Positions 26,485 to 35,012 of a DNA stretch of 50,949 bases are shown here, in pieces (the first letter of the stretch is position 1; every line of letters starts with the position of its first letter). The stretch spans positions 1 through 50,949 of the forward strand of contig CAMKDG010000009.1 in NCBI GenBank assembly GCA_946411205.1, written 5' to 3'. The notes beneath the pieces were generated by a model that saw only the letters and a program-made list of their open reading frames with translations, did no database searches and was not told where the DNA came from. The translations under genes were made by a program, and so were the position numbers. Source of the stretch: an uncultured Desulfotomaculum sp. (GTDB taxonomy: Bacteria > Bacillota > Desulfotomaculia > Desulfotomaculales > Desulfotomaculaceae).

Positions 26485-27889
26485 GACTAGCCCTCTCTTT
26501 CTCGAATGTTTTTTGCTTTAAGGGCAGTTGAATAAGGACAGTAAAGAAAAAGTCTGCCTGGGTAATTTGCAAGGTGCCGTGATACCGATCTACCAACTCT
26601 TTGACAATTTTTAAACCCAAGCCTAGGTTTTGGGTGGAGGACAGAGAGGCTAAGTCCTCTTGACTGCGCTTTTCCAGGCCAGTACAGGGATTTTTGACTT
26701 GGATTTCATAGAAGTCCCCCCGGCTGACCAAAGAAAGTTCTATAATTTTTTCAGTTCCTTCCGCCGGGATTAATTTCTGCAGAGCTTCAATAGCATTATC
26801 CAACAGATTGATTAAAATACTGCCCAAATCAATGGCATTAAATTGATCTTCCGGCGGCAAACTAACCTTTGCCCGCAAGTGAATACAATGCAGATTGGCG
26901 AGGGCTTCCTTACTGGCTAGGACCATATCAAAAACGTCATTGCCGGTATGACATAAGTGAGCAAATTGTTGATTAATCTGGACAAACTGTCGGAGATACG
27001 TTTCAAATTGGGGTATTTTATGCATTTTGGCCAGGCTCCATAAAACTTGCAAATTCTCGTTCACATTCATTTGGAATTTTTTAAATTTTTCATGTGTGGC
27101 TGCTAATTCCTGATGGCTTTTTAGCTCCAACTCCACTTGTTGGAGTTGTAATTTTTGGTCTAGCAGTTGTTGTAGCTCTTTTTGCTGAATTTGTAGTTGC
27201 TGCTCTGATAGTTTTTTTTGCTGTTTTAATAGTTCTTTATGTTGTTTGTTTGTCAATGTAATCAATAGTAAATAGCAAAGATTTATAATAACAAAAGCCA
27301 CTGAAAGGTTTAAAAAGATGTTTTCAACTTTGGTTTTACCTGTAAAGTTATATAATTCTAAGAAAACCATAAATAAGATGCTTAAAGAAGCACCTGCTGT
27401 AATAAAAAGCAGCATGACGTAACTAAAATTATTCAAATGCAATTTGATGCGCAACAAAAAGACCAACAATAACATTTCAAGTACTTTAGAAAGGAGCAAA
27501 AATTGTAGACGATAACTATTATGTAAAGCAAAAACATCTGTGGTAATTTCTTGATGGACATGTATTAAAAAAGAAAAGATAGACAGTTCTATACCATGTA
27601 ACACGGCAATGGGAAAAACAAACCAAAATATTTTTAGCAACAATTTTCCTTGGATAAAGAAAATGGAATATATAACAAGCAAAGTAATTGACAAAAATAC
27701 CACGGAAATACTGTTCTGGGTAGCATAGTTATAAATAGTAATAACAATAGTACTAAATAATCCATAAAGAATGGCATTTTTTTTAGTCACCCATTTTTGA
27801 TAGCCCAATTGAAAGGCTGGAATGGAAAAAAAGAAAAAGGTATCAATACAAGTCATAAAGATTTCGAGAATGCCCCAAAGAACAACCAT
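26414..27889 (-). CDS. AgrC-like GHKL sensor protein lacking the H-box histidine
   Basis: This 491-residue protein has about six to seven N-terminal membrane helices (1-215), a Gln/Leu-rich coiled coil (about 215-265) and a GHKL ATPase domain with INLLDNAIEALQ and LGLGLKIVKEL. In the AgrC/SpoOB-type dimerisation helix the phospho-accepting motif normally reads HDxxNxLQ. Here it is MNVNENLQ (about residues 274-281), so His is replaced by Met. ATP-binding motifs are intact. It may be a pseudokinase, or may act by another His. It is cotranscribed with agrB and agrD; no LytTR response regulator is nearby, unlike a standard agr operon. Confidence 0.85.
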   Translation of the reverse strand: MVVLWGILEIFMTCIDTFFFFSIPAFQLGYQKWVTKKNAILYGLFSTIVITIYNYATQNSISVVFLSITLLVIYSIFFIQGKLLLKIFWFVFPIAVLHGIELSIFSFLIHVHQEITTDVFALHNSYRLQFLLLSKVLEMLLLVFLLRIKLHLNNFSYVMLLFITAGASLSILFMVFLELYNFTGKTKVENIFLNLSVAFVIINLCYLLLITLTNKQHKELLKQQKKLSEQQLQIQQKELQQLLDQKLQLQQVELELKSHQELAATHEKFKKFQMNVNENLQVLWSLAKMHKIPQFETYLRQFVQINQQFAHLCHTGNDVFDMVLASKEALANLHCIHLRAKVSLPPEDQFNAIDLGSILINLLDNAIEALQKLIPAEGTEKIIELSLVSRGDFYEIQVKNPCTGLEKRSQEDLASLSSTQNLGLGLKIVKELVDRYHGTLQITQADFFFTVLIQLPLKQKTFEKERASHAGKDLLTINLVHDEQRSDPPGR

Positions 27890-28297
27890 CCAAATGTTCG
27901 CCCTCTTCTGAAACTTTTACAAAAAACAGTCAATAAACTGGATTTTTTAAGAAAGTTCAACATAATATTTAAGAAATCCTTTGTCAAAAAACACAATAAA
28001 ATGTTGAATAAAACAAAAACCCGAAGGAACAGTACTCTGTTCTCTTTGGGTTTTCATTTCCTAGGCCTGCCAATCACTGATTACGCAGGTTTGCATCAAG
28101 TTCCGGCAGGGTTTTTGGTGAGGTAGTAGCTCCGGTATGTTGCTGTTGGATATCTTGCTGGTTTTGGCAGCAATCCCTTTGAACAAGGGGGTCTAGTGGT
28201 GACTCCTTTACGGTGGCATACTGCTACATCCTGTACAGCTTCTTTAAACCAGATCCTTACCTTGGCTTCTTATCTATCCTCACAAAGCCACAGAGTT
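27890..28297. other. Intergenic region between agrC and the esterase remnant
   Basis: It contains the terminator at 28012-28062. AT-rich sequence near 27900-28010 could hold the agr promoter, but no clear -35/-10 pair stands out. 28127-28297 shows no gene, repeat or clear signal. Confidence 0.4.
28012..28062 (-). terminator. Terminator upstream of agrC
   Basis: An imperfect stem (AACCC, AAG, AACAG pairing with CTGTT, CTT, GGGTT) spans roughly 28018-28058 and is followed on the minus strand by TTTTTGTTTTATT. It stops transcripts from the esterase remnant before the agr promoter. Confidence 0.7.
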
Positions 28298-28651
28298 TTA
28301 ATCTAGATCGCCGAGATACTTATTTATAAAAGAACATATTTCATCCATTGCTTGTGTAGCCTCAGGAAAAAAAGGAGCCATAGCGGGATAACAATGGAAC
28401 ATTCCCTCTCCAATCCTTAAAGTGACGTCAACACCTGTTTCTCTCGCTTTTTCCGCAAAGCGAATTGAGTCATCGCAAAGAGTTTCATCTTCGCCGGCAT
28501 AGATAAGCAAGGGTGGAAGTCCGTGAAGGTCCCCATAAAGGGGTGATATATATTGCAAACCAGGGTCCTTATCTCCAGCGTAATGCTTTGCCAGAGCGGT
28601 GCCATCCAAACATACCTTAGCTTTCGTTCGATAGGACTTCCCGCATGCCAG
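28298..28651 (-). pseudogene. 3' fragment of an alpha/beta-hydrolase (HSL-like esterase) gene
   Basis: About 118 codons survive, reading SYRTKAKVCLDGTALAK and then ISPLYGDLHGLPPLLIYAG, with the catalytic Asp region GEDETL and the His region MFHCYP. These are the C-terminal parts of the hormone-sensitive-lipase-like family. The N-terminal two-thirds, including HGGG and the Ser nucleophile GDSAGG, are missing, and the frame stops at 28652-28654. It is not expected to be functional. Confidence 0.8.
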
Positions 28652-28673
28652 TTAAAACCGAGTACAGCATACT

Positions 28674-28726
28674 ATTTACAAAAAAAACCGGATCAAGAAC
28701 TTGATACCAGTTCATGATCCGGTTTT
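28674..28726 (-). terminator. Terminator of the cyclophilin gene
   Basis: ACCGGATCA pairs with TGATCCGGT across a structured loop (about 28686-28723), with an inner GAACT/AGTTC pairing. It is followed on the minus strand by TTTTTTT. Confidence 0.9.
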
Positions 28727-28737
28727 TCAGCTTCTTT

Positions 28738-29397
28738 TTACTTTTCTATGATGCTTACACTTTCAATGTAAACATCTTGAGTGGGTGTACTTAATTCACC
28801 CCGTGCATTTGCTTGTACCGGTGTATTAGAAATTTTCTGTACCACATCCATACCTTCGACGACTTGACCAAAAACGGTATAGTCCGGATGGTTATTTAAC
28901 GCCTTTGAATCCTCCCCGTTACAGATGAAGAACTGACTTCCGTTGGTGTTGGGCCCCCGGTTAGCCATCGCTACTACACCCGGTCCATAGGGTAAAACCG
29001 GGGGTAACTCATCCTCAAAGGTATATCCGGGGCCCCCAGAGCCATTCCCCATTGGATCGCCCGTTTGAATCATAAAGCCCTTGATGATCCGATGAAACTT
29101 AACCTTATTATAGAAGTTTTCTTTAGCCAAGAAGACAAAGTTATTGACCGTCTTAGGTGCCTTTGCTGCTAATAGCTCCAGTTTAAAAGTACCTTGGTTG
29201 GTCTTAACCTCCGCAAAATACTGTTTCTTTGGATCAATGGCCATTTTAGGTGCAGCAGCATACTGTTTAATGGTATTTGATGAAGTACTATCCTTTGTCT
29301 CCTTTGCACTGGCTTGCCCCTGAGCCTGATTACCAGTACAGCCCGCAAATAGTAGTAATCCTATAAGCAGCAGAATCATCCTGAAACCCTTTTTCAT
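28738..29397 (-). CDS. Cyclophilin-type peptidyl-prolyl isomerase lipoprotein
   Basis: This 219-residue protein has a lipoprotein signal (LLLFAGC, Cys about residue 20), a low-complexity linker and a cyclophilin domain. Recognised cyclophilin elements are FKLELLAAKAPKTVNNFVFL, FHRIIKGFMIQTGDP, GPNTNGSQFFI and NHPDYTVFGQVVEGMDVV. It should catalyse proline isomerisation on proteins outside the membrane. ATG at 29397 is chosen because GGAGGGAATACC lies before it; the longer frame to 29424 includes that site. Confidence 0.93.
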   Translation of the reverse strand: MKKGFRMILLLIGLLLFAGCTGNQAQGQASAKETKDSTSSNTIKQYAAAPKMAIDPKKQYFAEVKTNQGTFKLELLAAKAPKTVNNFVFLAKENFYNKVKFHRIIKGFMIQTGDPMGNGSGGPGYTFEDELPPVLPYGPGVVAMANRGPNTNGSQFFICNGEDSKALNNHPDYTVFGQVVEGMDVVQKISNTPVQANARGELSTPTQDVYIESVSIIEK

Positions 29398-29516
29398 TTC
29401 GGTATTCCCTCCTATGTGTTCCATATAACTTTAGAATCTTTGACATGGTTTTGTAAATATCCTTTTTCTTACTGCAGTCGGGTTATTCGAATGGAGCGGA
29501 GGCTCCGGAGTAACCG

Positions 29517-29553
29517 AAAAAAGGCTCATCAGCGATTAAGCCAGCGAGCCTTT
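29517..29553 (-). terminator. Terminator of the PocR-kinase/regulator operon
   Basis: AAAGGCTC pairs with GAGCCTTT (29520-29527 with 29546-29553), followed on the minus strand by TTTTTTC. It closes the two-component operon ending at 29595. Confidence 0.75.
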
Positions 29554-29594
29554 GGTCTCACCCGTTTGTTTGAAAGCTATTATTCTCTCCTGTA

Positions 29595-30356
29595 TCAGTC
29601 ATTATCCGCATTGTCACTCAGATGCTTTCTTCTGTATGCTTTAGGTGTCATATTCATTTGCTGGACAAAGACACGATTAAAGTAAGAGGGATCTGAAAAA
29701 CCACATTCACTGGAAATACGATAGGCAGGATAATTGGTGGTTTCTAATAATTTACAAGCATACTCGATCTTCAATTTATTTACATAATCAATAAAAGAGA
29801 CCCCTACTTCTTTTTTAAAGATGCGGCTAAAATATTGAGGGTTCAAAAATACATAGGACGAAACAGCTTGTAGGGGCAATTTTTGTTTAAAGTTATCGTG
29901 AATATATTGCAATGATTTTTCAATAAAATAGATCTGGTTGGTTTCTGGTTCCCTAACTTCTTCGTCAGGCGGTACCTGGCAGGTAGTTACAGTCGATAAC
30001 AGGTCATGGAATACCTGTTTGAAAACAGATGGTTTAACAGGTTTTAATAAATATTCCTGAACGCGGAGGCGAATGGCTGTTTGTGCATAGGAAAAGTCTG
30101 AATAGGCCGATAGGATAATAATAGATGCCTGTGGGAGAAATTTTCTTATCTCCTGTAGAGCCTGTAAGCCGTCCATTTCAGGAATGTGTATATCCAGTAC
30201 GATGATGTCTGGTCGATACTGTTTGGCCAGCTTGACAGCCTGAATGCCACTTTCACAAGTGAGTATTTTATCTTTAGCAGAAAGTTCTTCGGTCACAATC
30301 GATTTGAGAAAGTCTAATTCGAGTAATTCATCTTCTACGATTAAAACTACACTCAT
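29595..30356 (-). CDS. Response regulator with AraC-type DNA-binding domain (YesN-like)
   Basis: This 253-residue protein has an N-terminal receiver domain (VEDE acidic pair, IIVLDIHIPEMDG phospho-site, LLKPVK Lys) and a C-terminal pair of AraC helix-turn-helix motifs (SSYVFLNPQYFSRIFKKEVG, then CGFSDPSYFNRVFVQQMN). It begins two bases after the PocR-domain kinase gene. It probably activates the choline microcompartment operon that starts at 48988, whose last gene lies 275 bases upstream of the kinase. Confidence 0.93.
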   Translation of the reverse strand: MSVVLIVEDELLELDFLKSIVTEELSAKDKILTCESGIQAVKLAKQYRPDIIVLDIHIPEMDGLQALQEIRKFLPQASIIILSAYSDFSYAQTAIRLRVQEYLLKPVKPSVFKQVFHDLLSTVTTCQVPPDEEVREPETNQIYFIEKSLQYIHDNFKQKLPLQAVSSYVFLNPQYFSRIFKKEVGVSFIDYVNKLKIEYACKLLETTNYPAYRISSECGFSDPSYFNRVFVQQMNMTPKAYRRKHLSDNADND

Positions 30357-30358
30357 CG

Positions 30359-31588
30359 CTATCGCCTCGCATGGGGTTTGGTGGGAATCGAGATCGTAAC
30401 AGTACTACCACTGTAGTCTGACTTTACGACTTTCAACCCATAATGATCTCCAAAATATTGTTTTAACCGTTTGTCTGTACTGCGGAGACCAATTCCCAGT
30501 TTATTTTCCGGTTGATCCAGACTTTGTAAAACATCTTTGGGAAAGCCATTCCCGTTATCTACGATAAAAATATTGATGTCATCTTTATATTTTTCTGCAT
30601 AAATTTTTATCTTACCCCCATCCCTTTTCGGGGAAATACCATGGATAAGAGCATTCTCAACGATGGGTTGAATAATCATATTAGGTATTCTATAAGGTTT
30701 AATATCGTCTGCAATGTTAATTTCATATTCCAGGCGACTCTTAAATCGCACTTTTTGAATATAAAGGTATTTCTCGATATTATCTATCTCGGCCCCAATG
30801 GTGTGTAATTCATCATCCTGTTTTAAATTATATCGTAATAAATCGGAAAGACAGTAAATGAGTTCTTCCGTTGTATGGGATTTTTCAAAATAAGCGATAC
30901 GTGCTATGGAGTTTAGGGTATTAAACAAAAAATGGGGATTAACCACCAAAGACATATTTTTGGCTTCCAGGTCAAGAATCTTTTTTTCCAGCATTTCTTT
31001 TTCAATCGATAATCTTTCTATAGCTGTATCAGTATTATTGATACTTTCAGAAAAATCATAGGAAATATTTTTGGCAATGTGGTTGCAAAGCTGTTCATGA
31101 ATCTGAATTTTATTTTCTTCGATGGTTTTTATCGCTGCTATTGTTTTAGCAATAAACTCCGGTTCCAGTTTTTTATCCTTCGCTATAGCCATAATGTCAA
31201 TCAGGTATTTCTGATATTCGCTATCCGGTAAAAAGGCCTGTGCTCCTACAACATAGCCTATCGTTTGGTTGTCAAAATCCACTGGCAAAATAATGTTTGC
31301 CAGCCCGTGCTGACAGGTAAAGCGGTCTCCCTTACCGGGTTTTAATCTAGAAATATAGTCTTTGCATAGCCGTGTTTCATCTTCTTGACATATCCGTTTG
31401 CAAAACTCAGGAGACGGATTAAATTCAAGCAGAATATCACCCTGGGTATCGATTAACTGCAAAGAAATATTAGAGAGGGATAAAAGTCCGCTATATCGGG
31501 AATACAGATTAGAATCCACTAAATCTTTTAATATTTTACTTGTGCCCTTCTCGTGCCCTTTAGGGTATAGGGTATCAGTTTTGTTCAT
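30359..31588 (-). CDS. PocR-domain sensor histidine kinase
   Basis: This protein of about 409 residues is cytoplasmic, with no membrane segments. The N-terminal PocR ligand-sensing domain (about 30-190) has ISLQLIDTQGDILLEF, conserved cysteines in FCKRIC, RLCKDY and FTCQHGLANIILPV. A linker helix and a LytS-type kinase follow, with NPHFLFNTLNSI (phospho-His) and ATPase motifs PIVENALIHG and DNGNGFP. PocR domains bind small ligands such as propanediol in related systems; here choline or a derivative is the natural guess. ATG at 31588 is preferred over 31657, because the promoter at 31639-31667 would put the longer start upstream of the transcription start. Confidence 0.9.
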   Translation of the reverse strand: MNKTDTLYPKGHEKGTSKILKDLVDSNLYSRYSGLLSLSNISLQLIDTQGDILLEFNPSPEFCKRICQEDETRLCKDYISRLKPGKGDRFTCQHGLANIILPVDFDNQTIGYVVGAQAFLPDSEYQKYLIDIMAIAKDKKLEPEFIAKTIAAIKTIEENKIQIHEQLCNHIAKNISYDFSESINNTDTAIERLSIEKEMLEKKILDLEAKNMSLVVNPHFLFNTLNSIARIAYFEKSHTTEELIYCLSDLLRYNLKQDDELHTIGAEIDNIEKYLYIQKVRFKSRLEYEINIADDIKPYRIPNMIIQPIVENALIHGISPKRDGGKIKIYAEKYKDDINIFIVDNGNGFPKDVLQSLDQPENKLGIGLRSTDKRLKQYFGDHYGLKVVKSDYSGSTVTISIPTKPHARR

Positions 31589-31638
31589 GCTTTTCGCCCA
31601 AAATCCCTTTTCTCTGATTGAATGTATTTTGTATTTCA

Positions 31639-31667
31639 AATAAAGTATACGACACAACGGTTGTCAA
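31639..31667 (-). promoter_or_regulatory. Promoter of the sensor-kinase operon
   Basis: TTGACA (31662-31667) and TTTATT (31639-31644) on the minus strand are 17 bases apart. The -35 box is perfect and the -10 box weak. Confidence 0.65.
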
Positions 31668-31876
31668 TCCATCGCAAAAAAGAAAACATCCGAGCTATGT
31701 GGACCAAATTCTTTACGTTGCTGACTAAAAGAAAAAAAGGTCACGGATTCGCATGCAGCTTTCATTATACCATGATTTTATTGGGACTGCCAAGTTTCAT
31801 GAACAACGTAAGTTAAACACCTTTGACTTTGTAATAATTGTGCACTTCCCTAGCAATATTTGTTTTGGTAATGCAG

Positions 31877-31907
31877 GGGGCTGCCTCAATAAAAATGAGG
31901 CAGCCCC
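31877..31907. terminator. Hairpin at the end of the microcompartment operon
   Basis: A perfect 12-bp stem (GGGGCTGCCTCA with TGAGGCAGCCCC, loop 7) lies 25 bases after the last shell-gene stop. There is no T run on the minus strand, so it may protect the mRNA end or terminate inefficiently and allow read-through into the sensor operon. Confidence 0.65.
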
Positions 31908-31931
31908 TTTGGTGCATTGTTTAGCTAATAA

Positions 31932-32222
31932 TTATAATACTTCTTTTCTGGTTGGCAGAATCATTTCTACGTCACTGTGTGGACGGGGAATAACATGAAC
32001 GGAGATTAGTTCGCCAACCCGTTGAGCAGCAGCAGCACCGGCATCGGTTGCTGCTTTTACAGCACCAACATCGCCTCTTACCATTACGGTTACCAGAGCA
32101 CCACCTACTTTTTCATAGCCAAGCAGATGAACGTTGGCGGCTTTCACCATGGCGTCGGCTGCTTCAATAGCTCCTACCAGACCTTTGGTTTCAATTAATC
32201 CTAAAGCTTCAGATTTACTCAT
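31932..32222 (-). CDS. BMC-domain hexameric shell protein
   Basis: This 96-residue single BMC-domain protein of the PduA/EutM type tiles the microcompartment facets. The N-terminus [20 protein letters not shown], the pore-lining KVGGAL region, [10 protein letters not shown] and VIPRPH are all canonical. It is the last gene of the operon, 21 bases after pduL. It closely resembles the shell proteins at 46870 and 47189, probably the major facet proteins of the same shell. Confidence 0.96.
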   Translation of the reverse strand: MSKSEALGLIETKGLVGAIEAADAMVKAANVHLLGYEKVGGALVTVMVRGDVGAVKAATDAGAAAAQRVGELISVHVIPRPHSDVEMILPTRKEVL

Positions 32223-32243
32223 TTTTTGTTTCCTCCTAAAATT

Positions 32244-32885
32244 TTATTTTATTATTGTTATTTTTGAGCTTGCAGTGAGGTTTAAAGCATTCGCTTCTTC
32301 GGTGTCGATATGGCACTCCAGAGCCGATGTGTTGTTGGCTCTGATGATGACATTCGAGTAGGTTCCTCCCCGAAGTCCATCTACTTGGATATTTACTATT
32401 TCTCCATCGGTTACACCAAGGTTTTTAGCATCTTCCAAGGTCATATGAATATGCCGTTGGGCAATCATCAGGCCTTTGGAGAGATAGATACTTCCTTTGG
32501 GACCAATGAGAGTGATTCCCGGAGTTCCTTGCAGGTCGCCAGACAACTTTACCGGTGCGGTTATACCAAGCTTAAAACAATCTGCCTGGAGTATTTCCAC
32601 CTGCGATTCGCTTCGTGTTGGCCCGAGGATGCGAACTTTTTCAATAGCACCCTTCGGTCCTGCTATGGTCAGGGTTTCCTTACAGGCATATTGCCCTGGT
32701 TGAGAAAGTTCTTTGATTTTGGTTAATTGGTATCCAGCACCAAACAGGGTTTCTAAATCTGTTTGGGAAAGGTGAATGTGACGGTTAGATATTCCCACGG
32801 GTATGGAATTTGTGTCCTTTTTTAAAATCCCCCCTTCTTGGATTGCTTCTAGCAGAAGCGCTGCTAAAGCGTCATACCTTCCCAC
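32244..32885 (-). CDS. pduL: PduL-type phosphotransacylase
   Basis: This protein of about 213 residues converts acetyl-CoA to acetyl phosphate inside the shell, recycling CoA. Two beta-barrel halves carry the zinc-binding histidines VGISNRHIHLS and AQRHIHM. The N-terminus (YDALAALLLEAIQEGG) is an amphipathic helix of the kind that targets enzymes into microcompartments. GTG at 32885 fits the GAGGTGA site better than GTG at 32897. It begins one base after the aldehyde dehydrogenase stop. Confidence 0.94.
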   Translation of the reverse strand: MGRYDALAALLLEAIQEGGILKKDTNSIPVGISNRHIHLSQTDLETLFGAGYQLTKIKELSQPGQYACKETLTIAGPKGAIEKVRILGPTRSESQVEILQADCFKLGITAPVKLSGDLQGTPGITLIGPKGSIYLSKGLMIAQRHIHMTLEDAKNLGVTDGEIVNIQVDGLRGGTYSNVIIRANNTSALECHIDTEEANALNLTASSKITIIK

Positions 32886-32886
32886 T

Positions 32887-34371
32887 TTAGTTATCACCTC
32901 TTTTTTTCAGCAGGGCAATGACTTCATTCACTACATTCATAATTTGATCTTCGCTGATGGCACCAGAGTTGCTGCTTTGGGCCACACAGGTTGAAGAAAC
33001 GGGAGCAGCGTTTTCGGTGCAGTCTTTGATACCATAGGCCACACGTTTTCTATTGATCAAGTGCATGGGGGTTACATTATCGGAAGTGGCACTGCCCCCC
33101 CAGGTACCGCAACCCAGTGTAAAAGCCGGAGCCAGCCCGGTACTTACACCTACACCGCCATGGGTGGAGGGTGTGTTAACCAAGATTCTGAATACGGGCT
33201 TTTCAGAGAACTTCATAGCCATTTCAGGGTTTTCTGTATGAATGGAAAGGCTATGTCCTACACCGCCATTTTTCAATAATTTAATGCACACATCACAAGC
33301 TTCTTCCCAATCTTTTACGGTATAAAAGGCCAACACGGTAGTCAGTTTTTCGTAAGATAGGGGGTGCCCTTGTCCCACACCCTGTTGTTCACCCAACAGG
33401 ACTTTGGTTCCGGCTGGAATCGTGATGCCGGCACTCTCCGCAATGGCTGCTGCGGACCGCCCAACAAATTTCGCGTTCATGGCATGGCCGCGCACAAACA
33501 GTTTTTGAGCAACTTTGTCTGTTTCTGCGGGAGTCATGAAGTAGCCGCCCTGACGTTTGAATTCTGCCACAACCTGGTCACGAATGCATTCTTCCACAAT
33601 GACCGCTTGCTCAGAAGCACAAATGGTCCCGTTGTCAAAGGTTTTACTGGTAATAATATTTTTGACTGCTTTTTGGATATTGGCTGTTCTTTCGATATAG
33701 GCGGGGACGTTGCCCGGACCTACACCCAGTGCCGGTTTCCCGGCGCTGTAGGCAGCCTTTACCATGGCAGTACCACCGGTGGCAATAATCATGTCCACTT
33801 CATCGCATTTCATCAGCTCATTGGTTGCACTCATAGAGGGCTTGGAGATGCAGCCAATGATATTGGCCGGCGCACCAGCAGCCACTGCGGCACCATTCAT
33901 CAGTCTGGCTGCCTGCAGCGTGCATTTGAGAGCCGAAGGATGCGGTGAAAAGATAATTCCGTTACGAGATTTAATAGCAATAATAGATTTGTAAATGGTG
34001 GTGGAAGTAGGATTGGTGGAGGGGATAATCCCCATTAAAAGTCCCACCGGTTCAGCAATTTCCACAACTTTATTGACCTTATCATCATTGATGATCCCAA
34101 CAGTTTGCATTGGTTTGATGAATTGGTATAGCTCTGTGGAGGCTAACTGATTTTTAAAAGTTTTATCCTCCACTTTACCAAAGCCGGTTTCTTCCACCGC
34201 CAATCTGGCCAGAGAAACGGCATTCTCTTCGGCCACCTTTACCATATTCTGGATGATTTTATCAATCTGTTCACTGCTAAATTTGGCCAGTTCAGCTTGT
34301 GCCTGTTTGGCTTGGCGGGCCAGATTTCTGGTCTCTTGCACAGATTGTAAATCATAATCAAAGTTTTCCAA
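32887..34371 (-). CDS. CoA-acylating acetaldehyde dehydrogenase of the microcompartment
   Basis: This 494-residue aldehyde dehydrogenase (EutE/PduP/CutF type) oxidises acetaldehyde to acetyl-CoA with NAD+. The catalytic Cys is present in FDNGTICASEQ, and the cofactor region shows PSTNPTSTTIYK and IATGGTAMV. A variable linker (after about residue 450) leads to a C-terminal amphipathic helix (SEDQIMNVVNEVIALLKK), probably an encapsulation peptide. It is the catalytically intact one of two dehydrogenases in the operon; the other, at 45360, has Ser at the active site. Confidence 0.94.
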   Translation of the reverse strand: MENFDYDLQSVQETRNLARQAKQAQAELAKFSSEQIDKIIQNMVKVAEENAVSLARLAVEETGFGKVEDKTFKNQLASTELYQFIKPMQTVGIINDDKVNKVVEIAEPVGLLMGIIPSTNPTSTTIYKSIIAIKSRNGIIFSPHPSALKCTLQAARLMNGAAVAAGAPANIIGCISKPSMSATNELMKCDEVDMIIATGGTAMVKAAYSAGKPALGVGPGNVPAYIERTANIQKAVKNIITSKTFDNGTICASEQAVIVEECIRDQVVAEFKRQGGYFMTPAETDKVAQKLFVRGHAMNAKFVGRSAAAIAESAGITIPAGTKVLLGEQQGVGQGHPLSYEKLTTVLAFYTVKDWEEACDVCIKLLKNGGVGHSLSIHTENPEMAMKFSEKPVFRILVNTPSTHGGVGVSTGLAPAFTLGCGTWGGSATSDNVTPMHLINRKRVAYGIKDCTENAAPVSSTCVAQSSNSGAISEDQIMNVVNEVIALLKKRGDN

Positions 34372-34419
34372 TTTTCTCGTCCCCTCTACACTGTCTTAAC
34401 TTTTTTTACAGGGTGCAAG

Positions 34420-35001
34420 TTACTTTTCACTCCCCCGCTCGTAATATCCCTTTAGCTTCTGAATCAGCAATTCTTTGTTGGCTTTGGAAATGGCTCTACC
34501 GGCTAGGCCAAGATCTTTGTACTCTCTGGCTAGATTCCGGAGTTTTACCACAGAAAGCGATTTCAGGACATCAACGACTTTTTCAAGACCAAATTCCTGT
34601 ACGAGAGCATCTACCGCCTCTTTACGGAGTTGGTTAAGCATGATTTGCTCGGGCCTAGTGCTTTCCTGTATATTCTCAACCGGCTCTAATGATTCTGTTG
34701 CTATATCCTGGTTTACCAAGGGATTGTTTATGGGTTCGACCATGCTTCCAATTTCATGATGCGGTCTGGGAATTACATGCTGAGAGACTAAGGACAACTG
34801 ATTAATCTTTTCAACCGCGGTTACAGCTGCTTCCACGGCCGCCTTCACAGCTCCCACATCACCGGTTATCGTAATTGTTACGAGGCCGCTACCGACAAAG
34901 GTTCTCCCCATCAGTTCCACTTGCGCCGTCTTAAGCATGACATCCGCACACTCAATGGCTGGCAGGAGTCCCCGTGTCTCAATTAGTCCAAGAGCCTGCA
35001 T
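34420..35001 (-). CDS. BMC-domain shell protein with SAP/Rho-N-like C-terminal extension
   Basis: This 193-residue protein has one BMC domain (about residues 1-88, QALGLIETRGLLPAIECAD to HVIPRPH), a linker of about 30 residues and a helical C-terminal domain (about 120-193). That domain shows VVKLRNLAREYKDLGL and ANKELLIQKLKGYY, the L..LA.E...G....K.ELI.KL pattern of SAP or Rho-N-like folds, which often bind nucleic acid. The layout recalls EutK, whose tail is a different helix-turn-helix-like domain. The extension should sit inside the shell or at its inner face. What it binds is unknown. Confidence 0.87.
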   Translation of the reverse strand: MQALGLIETRGLLPAIECADVMLKTAQVELMGRTFVGSGLVTITITGDVGAVKAAVEAAVTAVEKINQLSLVSQHVIPRPHHEIGSMVEPINNPLVNQDIATESLEPVENIQESTRPEQIMLNQLRKEAVDALVQEFGLEKVVDVLKSLSVVKLRNLAREYKDLGLAGRAISKANKELLIQKLKGYYERGSEK

Positions 35002-35012
35002 GGCTTACCCCC

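Noticed and set aside
31877-31907. Perfect 12-bp hairpin considered as an attachment site or insertion-sequence end
   Set aside because: There is no transposase, direct repeat or second copy nearby. The position right after the last operon gene fits an mRNA-end hairpin better.
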